64,000 nucleotides of DNA from Opisthocomus hoazin (lineage: Eukaryota; Chordata; Aves; Opisthocomiformes; Opisthocomidae), in NCBI RefSeq assembly GCF_030867145.1, contig NC_134418.1:58131682-58195681 (forward strand). The letters run 5' to 3'. A model generated the notes under the pieces. The model made no database searches. It was not told the origin of the DNA and worked only from the letters and a program-made list of their open reading frames with translations. A program made the position numbers and the translations under genes. Of this stretch, positions 15,041 to 28,149 are shown one piece after another (positions within the stretch are counted from its first letter, which is position 1; each line of letters starts with the position of its first letter).

Positions 15041-15476
15041 TGAGGTCTTCTGCTTCTCAGGCTGCCCTGCCAGTGGGTAGGCTGGGGTGTACAAGACGCT
15101 TGGAAGGGACACAGCTGGGACAGCTGACCCCAACCCCAATATCCCAAAGGGATATTCCATACCATATGATATCATGCTCAGCGATAAAAGCTGGGGGAAG
15201 AAGAAGGAACGGTGGACATGCAGAGTCATAGCATTTGTTTTCCCATGTAACCATTACCATGATGGAGCCCTGCTTTCCTGGAGATGGGACGTAGTGAATG
15301 CATTCCTTATTTTGCTTTGCTTACATGCACAGCTTTTGCTTTATCTATAAAACTGTTTGTTTCAAGCCATGAGTTTTCTCATTTTTTTCCTTCCAATTCT
15401 CTCCTCCATCCCACTGTGGAGGAGTGAGCGAGCAGCTGTGTGGTGCTTAGCTGCCTATGGGGTTTAATCCATGACA
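15041..15476 (+). mobile_element. Solo-type LTR of an avian endogenous retrovirus (ERVL-like)
   Basis: The segment begins TGAGGTC and ends ATGACA, so it has the TG...CA ends of an LTR. It is flanked by AGCTT (15036-15040) and AGCTC (15477-15481), a 5-bp target duplication with one mismatch. Inside are blocks I recognise from bird ERV LTRs: the GACAGCTGACCCCAA and GGGATATTCCATACCAT region near 15118-15165, a TATA-like GATAAAAG at about 15183, and the 3' block ending in GGTTTAATCCATGACA. No gag, pol or env sequence adjoins it, so it is most likely a solo LTR left by recombination. It shares its core with the LTR at 43126-43549. The exact 5' boundary is less certain than the 3' one. Confidence 0.75.
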
Positions 15477-18400
15477 AGCTCATAATGGGATGTTTATAAG
15501 TATGAGGTAGCCTACAGGAAAGAATAAATGTGAAGTATCCTCATGAAAAATTGCGATTTGTCTTTTCCAGGAATCCATGTCAAAACAATGAAAAGGCAAG
15601 AATTAATATCTCTCTCAGCTGATGGACAACAAATAAGAGACAAAAGGGAGAACTGAGACATTGCTACTCGAGTAGTATGCAAGAAGTGGCAAGGCACAGG
15701 CAGCTCTACCAACTGGAATGTGATACGCTGCAGGAGCTGCTTTAGTAGCCAATTGCCACAGTCCTTGCTCAGATGTACCCTTCCACGTAAACATATTAGA
15801 CAACTTCCCTACCAACAGTATATTCAATTCATGTTCTATGTGTATGTGTGTATATCTTGTGTATGTGTATAACATTTACCACTCACATACATGAACACAC
15901 AAGATTTATGGCACAATGCTTTTCTGTTACACCCTAAAGCCAGGCACTACGGAAGTGAGAAACTAGGAGCAATGCAGAATTGACTGCGTATTTTTAATCC
16001 TTGTGGGGAGCTGTAACTGAAGTTGAAGAACAAATAAATATTTTAAAGAAGCTTGCCACCCTATCCTGTTCCAAGAGCAACAGAAAAGTTTATGTTCTGA
16101 GGTGATGCAGCTTAGTATCTAAGAGTCCTTCCTTGAATTATTATTAATAGTCTAAAGCAAGTGAAACCTGTGAAGTATGAATATCTGACACATTCGTGAA
16201 TTGACAGCAGCTTCTTAGTGGAGTTAATCCATCAGCTATGTGCAAAACTATCCAAGTTCCTTGAAGATTTAAGAAGAGAAGCCTGTTTTGGCAGGGGACA
16301 GGATCAGAGTCCACCTATGAAATGTGTGAGCCCACTCACTGAAAAATACATATAAATAATTAAGCAATTATGTATTTTAAAAGCCTAGCTGAATTAATAA
16401 GCATATAAACTCTCTTACTGTAAGAGATCAGTCAAAATGCTAGTCTGAAACAGTTTTTGACAGAAATAGACATTCTAAGCAAGCAACTTTCATGTGTTTG
16501 TGTGAAGTTTACCATGAAAGCTTCTATTTTTTGCTAAGAAAAATTTAAATTTTCAGGGCTTTTTTTCAGAAACTGAGGAGCAAAATAAGTAAAGAAAATT
16601 TGTATTTAGGCATGTTTTCCACAGGGGAAAAATCTTCCTAGTACCACAAAAAATAACAAAAGTTGTCTGTTCAAATCATGCTCACACTCATGAAAATAGT
16701 AAAAGAAAGCATTTGCCATGCATTTTCTACTTTGCATTGTAATTTATGACTACAAGCCCTGTCACTGAACATCAGTCAGTAAGCTGGACAAGGTAAATGG
16801 AGAAATCAACCAGTGATTAAGCAATATGGTAATTACACCTCTCATAAAGGAAAGATGATCATCCCTTTAGAAAGAGTATATAAAGAAAACAATGTTGTTA
16901 TGAACTTTTATCAATCTTAGCTATAGTATAGTACTGTGTAGTACAGCATAGTTTAGTATAGTACCGTAGAGCATAGAGCAGCTAAAGAGCATGCAAGATC
17001 TGTCTTCACATAAAATAAGCATAGAGGGTGAGTCTAAATCAGAAAACAATATATGCCACATGGTTACTTGAGAATTAATAATAAATTAAAAAAAAAGGAC
17101 ATGATGATAAAAATCTAAGTACCTTCCACAAAGTTCCAAAATGTTACCAAATGTGAATGCTAATGCTTGGAGCTTGTCTAAATAAATAAGAGATGCATGC
17201 TTTAAAATTATTTACTACCTTTTGCTTTCATGCCTCTTCATCCCTCTTTGCTACTGCTTGCTCAAAACTCCTCTGGTGATATACGTTGTATTGACAAAAA
17301 CTGAACTAGTCTAAATCATTTTGCCTCAGAAAATTAGTTGCCTCCCTCCCTGTTGTCTTCACAATGCCTCTGGAACATGCTGAATTATTGAGAATGGTCA
17401 GCTTATTTGCCACTAGATTCTTTTTCTGCCAAATGAGCCTGTCTGACACCAGAAATAGGAGAAAGGCTTTGTGATTTAGTACATAAAAAAGCAATCAGAT
17501 TTTTTGCAAGGAGTGGCATACACAGAAAAGCTTGGATCAAAATTACTGACATTTGCCTTCCAACTTTAACAGCAATGCTTTATTCATGTAACCTGTAATC
17601 TCAGAGAACTTTAAAAGCAGATTAGGAGGATGGGAATTCTGAAGTTGAGAGAGGAACTGATTTCTGCAGGCTGCGTTGCGCCACAGACAAACTAGAACTC
17701 AGGTCTCCACAAACCCAGTTCAATGCTTTTAACACTCAGCAACCAATTGCCTTTTACCTGCCATTGCTCTCGGAAAAAGCGTAAGATTAAGTAAAAATAT
17801 ACTTTTCCTTACTTAATTTTCCAAGTAACTATAGCTCATTCCACATGTTCAAAACCTGTTGGTTTTAAGCTGTGTCCAGAATACTGAACAGGGCTGATAT
17901 AGCACAAAAACGTGTAGCAGCCAGGTGATTTAATAAGTCAACTCAATTAAAAGAAAAGGCAATAGGAACACTAGCCCATGCTAAGACAAAACTAGTACAA
18001 CTTGGCTCTCTTTTCTACAATTTAGAGGATGTATCACTTGAAGAATCTATGGCACCGCAGATCAGGTACAGACTAAGCAGTACCAGCATACTTAAAATAC
18101 TGTGTGTTAAAAGAAGCAAAAAGTGAGAAATACCCTTACTCTTCACTCACCTCTACTCCACAGCACACCTAATACTTGTACAAAACTGAAAAATAGAATA
18201 TTTTCACCAAAAGCCCAAAACAAAAAACTCAGGATATAGTTTTGAAAATAATTTCTGATTAGAAGTTGCTTATAGTCAGTTTTCTACTCTTTAGCTGCCA
18301 AGTGAGAAGCACAAAACTAGTAAGAAAACACTTTCTTGAACTCTGCTAATTCTCTAGTAATACTTCATAAATGAGAGAATAACATAACCAAGAAAATACT

Positions 18401-21400
18401 TTTCTCTAGCACATAGGAAGAGAAATCGCAGAGAATAAGAATTTGATGGATCAAACCCCCATAAGAGAGCTAGCACGTCCTATTATGTAAGATGATCAAA
18501 GCAAGGAAATTATATTCAGCACTACTAATTATTCCTACAATTATGATGAACACAGAAATCATGGCCTGATTCATATCTAAATTATATCTGCGCTTCGTGG
18601 ATGAGCTCCACTATAACTCATTTTTGGTGAGGAACTTTCTAGGTATTTTAAGTAAAGGTTAGGATAAAAAGAGAAACTAGAACCATATTTTTGGATGCAG
18701 AGTTCAAACCTACTTTGCTTTTTAGTTAGAAAGGCAGAAATTTAGAACAAGTCCCCAGAAATCAGAATAATTTTGGATCAACGTCAGTGTAAGTGAGATT
18801 GGAAACTGTCATGAAAACCTAACCTAGCATCAGCATGTCCTTTCATTCTTCCTTAAAGTGAATTCTGTGAAGAGTTTAGACTGTACCCCTTCTTTAAGTA
18901 AATACATTTTCTGTAATAATCCACTTTGTTACAGTACTTTTCAGTTTTATTATTCGTATTACTTGTAAAGTTCAATTCTTCCTGATTCCACAATCTGCTC
19001 TGGTTAATCTGCTTGTTTCACAGAGGTTATAGATATAAAATGCAATGATTTACTTTTTCTAAAAGCTTCAAAATGCAATTATTCTGCTTTTCCTTAACTC
19101 TAAGCAACAGAGAAAAATGAATGTAGCAGGAAATCTTCTTTCACCTTGTGACTAAAGGCTACAAGTTTTTAAAAAACAGTTTACTGAGCAAGCAGAAACC
19201 CAGTAGCAATTTACAAAACCATTTGCAGCAAGCTTGTGGGGAAAAAATATTTATTGTCTGGAAGGCTTGGAAGAGGGAAATTAAAAGCAGCTTATTTCTG
19301 GAAAATCTTCCATTAGAAAAACTAATAAAATTACCCTCTTCATCACTCATCCTCTTTTTTTTGCTTTTACTGTCACAGCTTTTTGGGGGTCATAATGACC
19401 CAAAAATTTTCAAGTCAATTTATACTTGGTTGTATTTTCTCACATTTTTTGGACTGTAATGCAGCTTGCTGAACATCAGCCAAGTATGTGATCTTCAGCA
19501 GTCTAGTCATTCCCTAGGCTGACTGTGGGAATGAGTCCTCTCGTGCTCAAAAATTTGAAGTCTGAATGATGACAGACAAATGCCAAGGACTCTCGTTCTT
19601 AGATAAATAATCTTCTTCCAACATGAATATAGGAAATGAATTTAATAAGAGCCCTTTTGCAAATATATATCATACCAGAAACATGATGGTCCAACGGTTT
19701 GAAGAAAGGGTGCAAGAGACTGATTTCTTGACACCACAAACTGAATTTCACTGATATGGTCATAGTTGTTTTACCTTTCATTCCAATTCCAAAGGAAGGA
19801 GACAGATCACACAATAGAGAATGGAGCATTAGGGAAAAGAGACAGGGGGAAAACATTACATTTGGCAACAGTGATTACCTTTCATTGAAAAATAATAGTT
19901 CCTAAGACATGATTATTTCAGTAGCGGGTTCCATAAACCTCTACGTAGGCAGATCACATTGTATTTTGGAAAATGAAATGAAATTATTGTTTCTGCTGAA
20001 AACAAACTAACTAGCAGACCTTTTGGCTTAAGAAACTCTATAGTTTAGAAATAGAATGTTTGTGATAAAATGTCATAACAATAGCGTTATCCTTATGCAT
20101 CGGTTTTGATGGTTGTTTCTTTTCCACTGACAGACACACAGGCAAATGCACAAAGCATGACAAGGGACATATTGTCAGCATGTAGGCCACGACAGTGGTT
20201 TGGGATGCAGAAAAGTCGAGTTCAGATCCCCTCTCCACCTGTACCTGAAGCATCTCAGATGAAAAACTGGATTCTGAAGTAGGCAGAGCACAAACCTTAG
20301 ATTCCAAAATGCAGAACAGGAGAAAGCAAAGGATTTTCCACATTAGAGAGAGTAGCTGAGAGAGTCTTCTTTTTATCTTTTGTTTCCCATGCAGAAGCAT
20401 CTATTTCCAGACACAAAATCTGCTATGCTGCTAATAGGCTCCCTCCTGTATTTGCTATACAGTTTGCAGATACAGCTTTTCTACTAAGATTTTATATGCT
20501 TCCCACATAAGCAGTTACAAAACTAATTTGTCTATGATCCTGCTTTAGCACCTAGAATTTAGAATAATTTTAGGCTAAAAGTCGTAAGAACATAGTAATA
20601 TCATGTGTAAGTTTATAATTTTTTTTTTTTTTTACTTTTTCCTTATACAAGGACAAGAGTAACAAACTATCTCTATGCTTCCAGAATATGGTCTCATAGA
20701 AGCATTCCAGTTAGACAGTCTTCTAAAATAGATGAGATTATAATTTAAAAAAAAAAAACTATGTGGATGGTATTCTAGATTTGTGAGTTGCCTGTAATGC
20801 TCTATGAACAACAATCCATAAAAATTGTTTTTTAATGAAGGAAGAAAGTAACATTGAATATTCTTTTGATACAACAGTGATAGTAAGATAATATCTCCTG
20901 TTATTAAAAAGCAAAGTCAAGAAGCCTCCTTGTTTCACTTCTCAGGTAACAGTGAAATGCAGATTCATCACTGATGCTCTATGAATAATGTGGATAAAGC
21001 TACCTGAAAAGCTTAGTTCCTGATTTCTACTCAGCACTGAGTTACTATGATTCCACTCACACCTCCTCATCTTGCTCAAGATCCTTAAAATATGCATTTT
21101 ATTGTGTATGAAGACGTTATGTACATTTTATTATATATAACATATATTCAGTAACTCCAGGAGACAGCAAAGTCACCAGTAAAATCCCCCTTAATTTGGA
21201 TGTTTGAAAGGAAACAAATCGTTGGAAAGAGCCCTGCAGGAGACAGAGGAAATTGTTTTGCCAGTAGGTGTCTTTTCTATTGACTTTGGTGGGTGTACAA
21301 ACAGGTCCACAGGAATTTCAGGTGGCAACAGCAGCTATCCATTAGTTTCAGGACTGTAGGTTCAGAACCTGTAAGATCTAATAAAACACATTCTTTTCAC

Positions 21401-24400
21401 CTCTGATTTATGTGACCTTATAATACCGTTGTTAAAGGTAACTTTAAAAAAAAAGGAATTATTAAAGCAATTTAAAAGAAAAGAAGAATTTGGGGAAGCA
21501 TGTATAAATGCACACGTACAGGTAAGTGGCTAGTTCATCTCACCTATAACATTAGACAGGCACTTGAGCACTTGGAGAAAGATGAAAAGGCAGAGGTGCC
21601 TGGAATTACAATTGCAAATAAGTTTTCTCCCATTGGAGAGAATAAAAAATGTACAGCGGTTAGAAAAGAAAATTTTAATTCAGCCAAGACTTCACACTAA
21701 TTTGTGTCAGGGACTGCAGCAAAGAATGTAAAGAGGAAAAGAATAAATAGGAGGAAAGAAGACTAATCACAATAGCCCAAGAAAATATTTACTATATCGC
21801 ATCCCTTTTCACTCTGCCTTTACCTCCTCTCCAGACATACTGCAGTCAGGTAGAAGAACCACTTGAATCAACCCACTTAATTTTTTCAAAGAAATTGCTA
21901 GTATCACACTTTGCATAATGTATTTCCCTCTCAAAGCCCTAACTGACCAGGAAAGAAAATGAAAAGAATTATTTTTCACAGAAAAACTGTGCCCTACTAA
22001 TTATATTTTGACTCGGGCATCTCACTGTGCCAGATGATCAGCCCCTTCAGTCATGTCCTATGTGCAGCAGCCAAAAACCAGACGGCTAAACTATGCTGGT
22101 AACAATGGAAACCAAGTGTATTTAGTCTTTCAAGAGGATCAGAAGATCAAATTCCCAATGGCTGAAGAAATCCTGTGAGTTCTTTCTTCATCAAAGAAAA
22201 AAAGTTTTCTCGTACAAAATAATTTATGGGTATTATTTATAACTCAGAGTAGTCTTTGTTTCTATTTAGTGTCAGTTAATTTCCTATAACTCATCCCTAG
22301 ACCTGCTGAGTTTTACTTTATTCCAAAAGTAGTTTCAGTGAGGTTGTACTTTAGCATCATATTCCAGAACAAAAATTATCTCTAACCAGTTCTTTGGCTC
22401 TGATTGTCCCCACCCTGTATGTGATGCAGAGCCACGTACAACATTTCTGGTTTTGGCCTACCCCTTTGCTCAACATCCTTACTCGCATGCTTGTGAAGTT
22501 GCCTGATATCCTACTGAGTCATTTTCAGCTGGTGCCAGGAAGAAGACTTTTGCATTTATAAGCAGTAATCAGAAACCAAGATCAAAGTGAGTTTTCCAGC
22601 TGTGTTTTAAGATACACAAATAAAAGCAAACTGTTCGAAATCCAGGTAGGCTGACATTGTCATGACAGCAACACAATGCTAGCAAGCAGCCATAATAAAT
22701 AGGGCAGTGCTGAGCACCCTTAAATTGCAAAAATTCTCCAGCCATAGCTAAAGCTTTGGATGACTGACTCACGAACAGGAGATGAAGAAAAAAAAACTGC
22801 CGTTGAAGGATCATCTCTTCCAGCTGGGGGCTGGAGGAAGGAGGCAGGAAATGAGGTCATTAGGCTAAGAGTAATGAAGAAAGCAAATCCAAAAACAAAA
22901 GCAAACTTAGCAATGCCCTCAGTACTATGTACAAAAGAAACACAGAGAACAAGTCTTGTGAAACAAAACTTCCATAAATAACAATGATGCGGTTAGCACT
23001 CGCGCTAAATAGATATGCTGTGCAGGCTGCTATTTTACTACAAATCGCTTCTTGTGCACTACTGCTGATGCTCTCTGGCTGTCCTTCCCATAGCGCACAG
23101 ATGAATTTAATGGAAGAGTGACTTCAGATGAACAGTTCAAGTACACCAGAAGACCTGTAGAAGATTAAATCATAGTTTCTTAAATAGCAAAGAACAGAAG
23201 AATTTCTAAATTTACCTCAGAGTCAAGATGCGAAGTCAAGAGCTTAGCTTCCACTCTGGGCTCAGAAGGAAAGCTTTTGCCGGAAGTGTGAAACTATAGC
23301 TTCTAGCTATATAACACAAAGGAAGAACTATAAACAATCACAGCTACTTTTGTGATCACACTTCGGACATTTCTTTCACATTTCTAAGTGTTTCTGTGAA
23401 GCTGGGAATGGGGAACTGCTAATAGCCGCAAGTTTAAGCACAGCTGACTATATAAGCACAAAGTAGCTATCAGTGGAACGGCAAAAGAGAACAGCAAATT
23501 GTAGATGACCAGAAAGCAGTCACTCTAAAACTGAGTACAGTCTTACCTAGAGGAAAATGAAACATTGTCACTGCAAATATCCATAAGCTGGAATGGCTAA
23601 AAGTTAACATAAGAAATCATGTACCTGTAACAGCTTTAGAAGAAAATACCGTAAGTTTCACCACAGTCAGGGACGTTTTGCTACTCAGAAGTTATTAATA
23701 CAAATGTTTTCACCAAAGTTGTTATGGAAATTCTTTGAGAAACTGAATGCTGATGACCTTCAGCTGACCAAATTTCTATAAGTACATGTATAATCAATAC
23801 AAATTTTGATGGAAAGCACAGCTGACCACTGTCCAAGAGAGATTCCTCTTTAGGCAAGAGCCAATTACTGGCTGCCTAACAGCCTTCCTTAATTAGTTAA
23901 ATAAAATGCTAGCAAGAGAGGTGCTAAAGGGCAGGTCAGCCTGTTTCTTTTCTGCAGTCTTTTGGATGCAGAAGGACCTGGTTTTGCTCTGATTAACTGT
24001 ATCAGGCTGCTCCTCTAGGGTTACAATAAGAACGAATGCTCGAGCACAGAGGAATTTATTCTAGCAAATTTTTACGATCATCTCCAAAATGAGTTGTAAA
24101 TGTTCCCTGTGGGAGGCCAATTCAGTTGCCCAGCATTGGCCCTGTGCTGTTCAGTGTTCAATTTCTCAAAACAAAACAGCTCCATATACTCAGCTACCTC
24201 TGCTGTCAGATTTGAGGACCTGCTGCAACATAGCAGATAACATCCAGCTTAATGAGCAAGTGACTAGTGAAAAATCTAGGTTGTCCACTATGGGACTACC
24301 TAATGGTACACACCAGTTTCTTTTCTCCTCATGTATGGAGAAGAGGGAATGATGAAAAGCACAGTGTATAAAAAGTTCCCTACAAGAGTGGAATATTTCC

Positions 24401-27351
24401 TCAGTTTCCTCAGGGCACCCCTGAAGAGGAAGACAGGAATCAATGATACTTTCGTTTCTACACTGCATGTTGATACTTCTGTTCACATATTGTGTTGGTG
24501 GTCTGGCTGACATTTCACAAACTAAGCTTCCTGCTTTTTGTTTAGAGTGAGTTGCAAGGACTCAATTTACTGATAGCTTTGCTTGCATAATGAGGTGTTG
24601 GCTTGTGCTTACTTCTCACACTGTGGCTAGGGTTGTATCAAGAAGAACAATTTCCCTTGGGGGCACCTCAGAGAATTAGGGAAACATACACGGGAATGGT
24701 CTCTCCAGAACATGCAGTACGTGATGATAAGTAATTTTTCAATACAGAGAACTAGAACAAGCTTCATTCCTGTGAGAAAAAAAAAGGAATAAGAGATTAG
24801 ACTCCTGCTCTCAAAGTCAAAATACAGCCCCTAGTTTGCAGCATTGGTGCAGAACTACAGCATATTGCACATTTTTTAGGGCAATTTACCACTGAGAGAG
24901 AATTTGCAGATATGACTAGCATGTGACTCCGTGCACTGTACAGAGCAAATAGTTCAAACACAGATTCTTTATGATTCTATACAGTGGAAGTTACTGTGGG
25001 TGCTATACTGTATGCTCTTCCTATAGGTTTGCACTCTGCTGCACGCCTAGCACTACTGTGTGCAAGAAGTGAGGACCCTGTGTCTCTGCTGAAGCTGAGG
25101 AACCAGAGTAACAGAGCTGGGGTTGGGAGAGCTGGGTGGAAGCAGGAGGAGCATGTGGGACACAAGGACTTGTGAGAATGTGGAAAACACATCAGCTTAC
25201 TAAATGGATACAGTCCGGTATTCCTAGTTTGGCCATAAAGTTGCAAAGGTATAGGGCACAGGGCTGGATTTGTGCTTTCTGGCTGCTGGTCATATGAAAA
25301 TCTTAAGGGAAGCTTCTAGAGTCAGGAGTAGAGTGTCCAAGTCTCTGCTATAATTAGTCAGTCCAGTATTCCTCACTCATTGGAACCACCATTTGAATTC
25401 TTTCAACACTCAGACTCACAGAGATTTTGTTTACCATCATTAGTTCAATCTCTTACTTGGATGTTGCCTATGACTTAGATCATTTACTACAAGTCAGATT
25501 TCTTTGCCCATGTACGGGATTCTCTCAGTCTATGCCACTGGTCTATTTTGGACAACAAGATACAGCAAGGAGGCCTAGCTACTAACCCTGTGGCCAACAC
25601 TCCACCGATTTTATCAGCAGAGTACACCTGAATTACTCAACTGCTTATTCTTCACCACCTTCCCAAAGTCCTCCCTATACATGACCAAAAGGCAGAAAAA
25701 TATATCCTACACTGCACAGTGGTTTAAGCTAACTTAATGAGTGGTTCAACCCACTCAGCACTACTGCAGTCTCTGCCGACTCTGTGCCTCTTGCTATGGG
25801 ATGTTTTGAGTACATGGCACAAAGCCTGTTGGGGAAACAGCGTGTGAACTACGATTCTCTTCTTCAGACTCATCTCCAGGGAGAGGATGAAAGATAATGT
25901 AGATGGAAGACGTGGGACTTGAAATGGAACTGCAGTATTAACTCCAGTTGTTCCCCTGTGATGAGGACCTGCAGCGTATGGGAAGGTTCTAGACACGCTG
26001 TAGCAAAGGGGGGCTTTCAGCAGAGCTTTTAAACATGGGGTGGGCTGCTGCCTGGGATTGTGTCAGCTAGTAAGACCTGAGAAGCATATAGAAATGGCCA
26101 CAATTGCAGTCATTCAAATTAAAACTGCAGTGAAGACCTGACAATTAAAGTGCAGACACTGCTTCCACAGGGTAAATACAGCAGGGAGGAAGTCGCACAT
26201 GGGAGAATTTGATTTTTGTATGAAGCTTTTGTTTAAAAAAATGTAGAATGTGTCATTGCTGATAGCGGTATTGAACAGCTCCCACTGCTGTGACAGAGTT
26301 GAAATCTCTGCTGATGACGAGTGGTAGCTCTAAATTGTTGAAGCATAGAACAGATCAGCAATAAAACACATTTTCTCCCTAAAGACTGTAGCCCATTGAA
26401 TAACAAAGGTTTGTTAGGTGAAGTCCCTTGCAATCAACTCTTGCACAAAGCATGCATTCCCCATGACAGCTGTTGCTAACATATTAACAAGAAAACTGAT
26501 TTCTTGGATGTGAAAACATCAGGGGCTAAATGTCCTCATTTACCTTTTTCTACCAGTATAGAAATCACTGTATATAAAAATATTGTTTGCTCAAAATAAT
26601 AATAGTACTAAGTGTGGAAGAAATACAAATAAGTAAAAAGAACTACAAAAAAAGTTTTCTCAAAGATGCAAAGAAAATAAGCCCCTACCATTTTACCTGT
26701 ATTTACGGACATTTATGTTTAGGGCTGCATAGTGTTTCAATAAAAATCATTGTCTGCTGAACATGCAAATGGTTTTACAGGCACCAAAATTAATGCTGTG
26801 AGAAAAAGATAGTCACATTTTAATTTTATAAATATTTCTTGATGTCAGTTACGTATTACAGATTGAAAAGAGAAAGTAGGGAGCAGCAGGATGTATTTCT
26901 TTATATGAAAGATGTCACTATCCCAGATCTGTATTTAACAGAATAGTTAAAAGGAAAGTGCACACTAAAAGAAAAGACAGCAGCAAAAAAAGCAGATCTG
27001 AATTTATCTGGAATAAATTCATCTGGAAACAGCTTAAATAAAAAGCAGTCTCAGTCCTGAGATGTGCAACGAAGCCAGCTAATTAGCCCTGCAAAGACAG
27101 GGCAAAAAGACTATTTAAAAAGGAAGCACAATAATGAAACTCAAAGAAAGGCAATATAAAACAAATCTCAACAAAAACGAGACAAGAATTCATTTTCCCC
27201 GTGGTGCTCTCCACAGCTCCTGAAAGTGCCTGCTGCTGGCAATGAATGAAATGAAAGGGGAGGAGGGAGAACAGAGATAAAGAGGTGTTATCTTACTCGC
27301 CAACGGAGCTTGTCGCTCCACTCCCTTCATGACGCTGGGAACTCACAAGCC
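15477..27351. other. Intergenic DNA between the LTR and the TACR3 promoter
   Basis: About 11.9 kb lacks any recognisable coding exon. It holds a short TG/TA-rich stretch (15836-15870), a GTATAGTA-type minisatellite (16921-16982), a poly-T run (about 20619-20633), and one minus-strand ORF of 120 codons at 20038-20400 that I could not assign. This segment is the immediate 5' flank of TACR3, so distal regulatory elements would be expected in it, but none can be named from sequence alone. Confidence 0.55.
16921..16982. repeat. Degenerate ATAGT/GTATAGTA minisatellite
   Basis: About 60 bases are built from imperfect copies of AGTATAGTAC and GCATAGT units. The array is diverged and short. It has no sign of function. 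Confidence 0.6.
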
Positions 27352-27358
27352 TATAAAA
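27352..27358 (+). promoter_or_regulatory. TACR3: Candidate TATA box of TACR3
   Basis: A TATAAAA heptamer lies 316 bp upstream of the exon 1 start codon, on the coding strand. If it is used, transcription would start near 27380-27390 and leave a leader of roughly 290 bases. CpG dinucleotides are sparse around exon 1, so this is not an obvious CpG-island promoter, which fits a TATA-driven, tissue-restricted receptor gene. The call rests on the motif and its position only. An upstream non-coding exon cannot be excluded. Confidence 0.4.
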
Positions 27359-27428
27359 TGTGCCTTGGCTCCCAGTCCCCTTCTCCTTCAGCAAAACTAA
27401 AAGCAAGAGGTGGCTATACAGCAGAGGA

Positions 27429-27487
27429 ATGGGATGCTGTTCTACCCAGAGGTAGCTCTTCTGACGAAGCTGGTACAGCATTTCTAA
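27429..27487 (+). promoter_or_regulatory. Two overlapping upstream ORFs in the predicted TACR3 leader
   Basis: The predicted leader holds only two ATG codons before the receptor start. The first (27429) opens an 8-codon frame that stops with TAG at 27453-27455. The second (27434) opens a 17-codon frame that stops with TAA at 27485-27487. Both end well before the main start at 27674. Such uORFs often lower translation of the main frame. They matter only if transcription starts upstream of them, as the TATA-like box suggests. Confidence 0.35.
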
Positions 27488-27673
27488 CAGTTGGAACACC
27501 GTAGACAAAGCTTTTTCTGACAGACCACTCCTTCCCAGTACCTGCTGTGCTGCCTTATTTCCTTTTTTCTTTCTTTCCTCGTCTTATCCTTTAGTGGGGA
27601 TTTTGGAGGGCTGGGAGAGGGAGGTGAGAGAGGCACATCTGCACATCTTTCTTGGAAGAGAGGAGCATCCGAG

Positions 27674-28149
27674 ATGACTTCTGTCCCCACAGCCAACTGG
27701 AACACGAGCATGAGCAGCAGGTGGAACATAAGCCTAGCTGCAGCGGGTGATTCCTGGGGACACACGTTGGGAGCACCAGCTGGCAACACTTCTGCCCCTG
27801 TAGCATCCTCAGCAGCCAACTTCTCCAATCAGTTTGTGCAACCCTCTTGGCGCATTGCCCTCTGGTCTCTGGCTTATGGCAGTGTGGTGGCAGTGGCTGT
27901 TTTTGGAAATCTCATTGTCATCTGGATTATCCTGGCTCACAAGCGCATGAGGACGGTGACCAATTACTTCTTGGTGAACCTGGCCTTCTCCGATGCCTCC
28001 ATGGCTGCTTTCAATACTCTCATCAACTTCATCTACGCGTTGCACAGTGAGTGGTACTTTGGAGAGGCTTACTGCCGCTTCCACAACTTCTTCCCAATCA
28101 CAGCTGTCTTCTCCAGCATCTACTCCATGACAGCGATAGCTGTGGACAG
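27674..28149 (+). CDS. TACR3: Tachykinin receptor 3 (NK3R), coding exon 1
   Basis: This exon encodes residues 1-158 and two bases of codon 159 of the neurokinin-3 receptor. The product is a class A, Gq-coupled plasma-membrane receptor for neurokinin B, known to drive GnRH control in vertebrates. The extracellular N-terminus has four N-glycosylation sequons (N10, N18, N38, N49) and the FVQPSWR block. TM1 (about 60-86) holds [21 protein letters not shown], and TM2 (about 97-121) contains [15 protein letters not shown] with the conserved Asp. Cys134 is the likely disulfide partner of ECL2. TM3 ends at the DRY motif, which the splice site interrupts. The [11 protein letters not shown] and [10 protein letters not shown] stretches fit NK3R better than NK1R or NK2R. 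The start is the first ATG after an in-frame TGA at 27518, and has G at -3. The donor is GACAG/GTGAGA. The N-terminal 50 residues diverge from mammals, as expected for this family. Confidence 0.95.

Noticed and set aside
24970..24991. ATTCTTTATGATTCTATA resembling a CR1 octamer tail
   Set aside because: The upstream sequence lacks the CR1 GGTTGGACTAGATGA block, so the resemblance is too short to call.
27310..27504. 64-codon plus-strand ORF just upstream of TACR3
   Set aside because: It spans the TATA-like box and leader, its composition is random, and it matches no alternative receptor N-terminus.
27484..28084. Minus-strand ORFs opposite TACR3 exon 1 and its leader
   Set aside because: They are antisense shadows of the conserved receptor coding sequence and leader, with no independent support.
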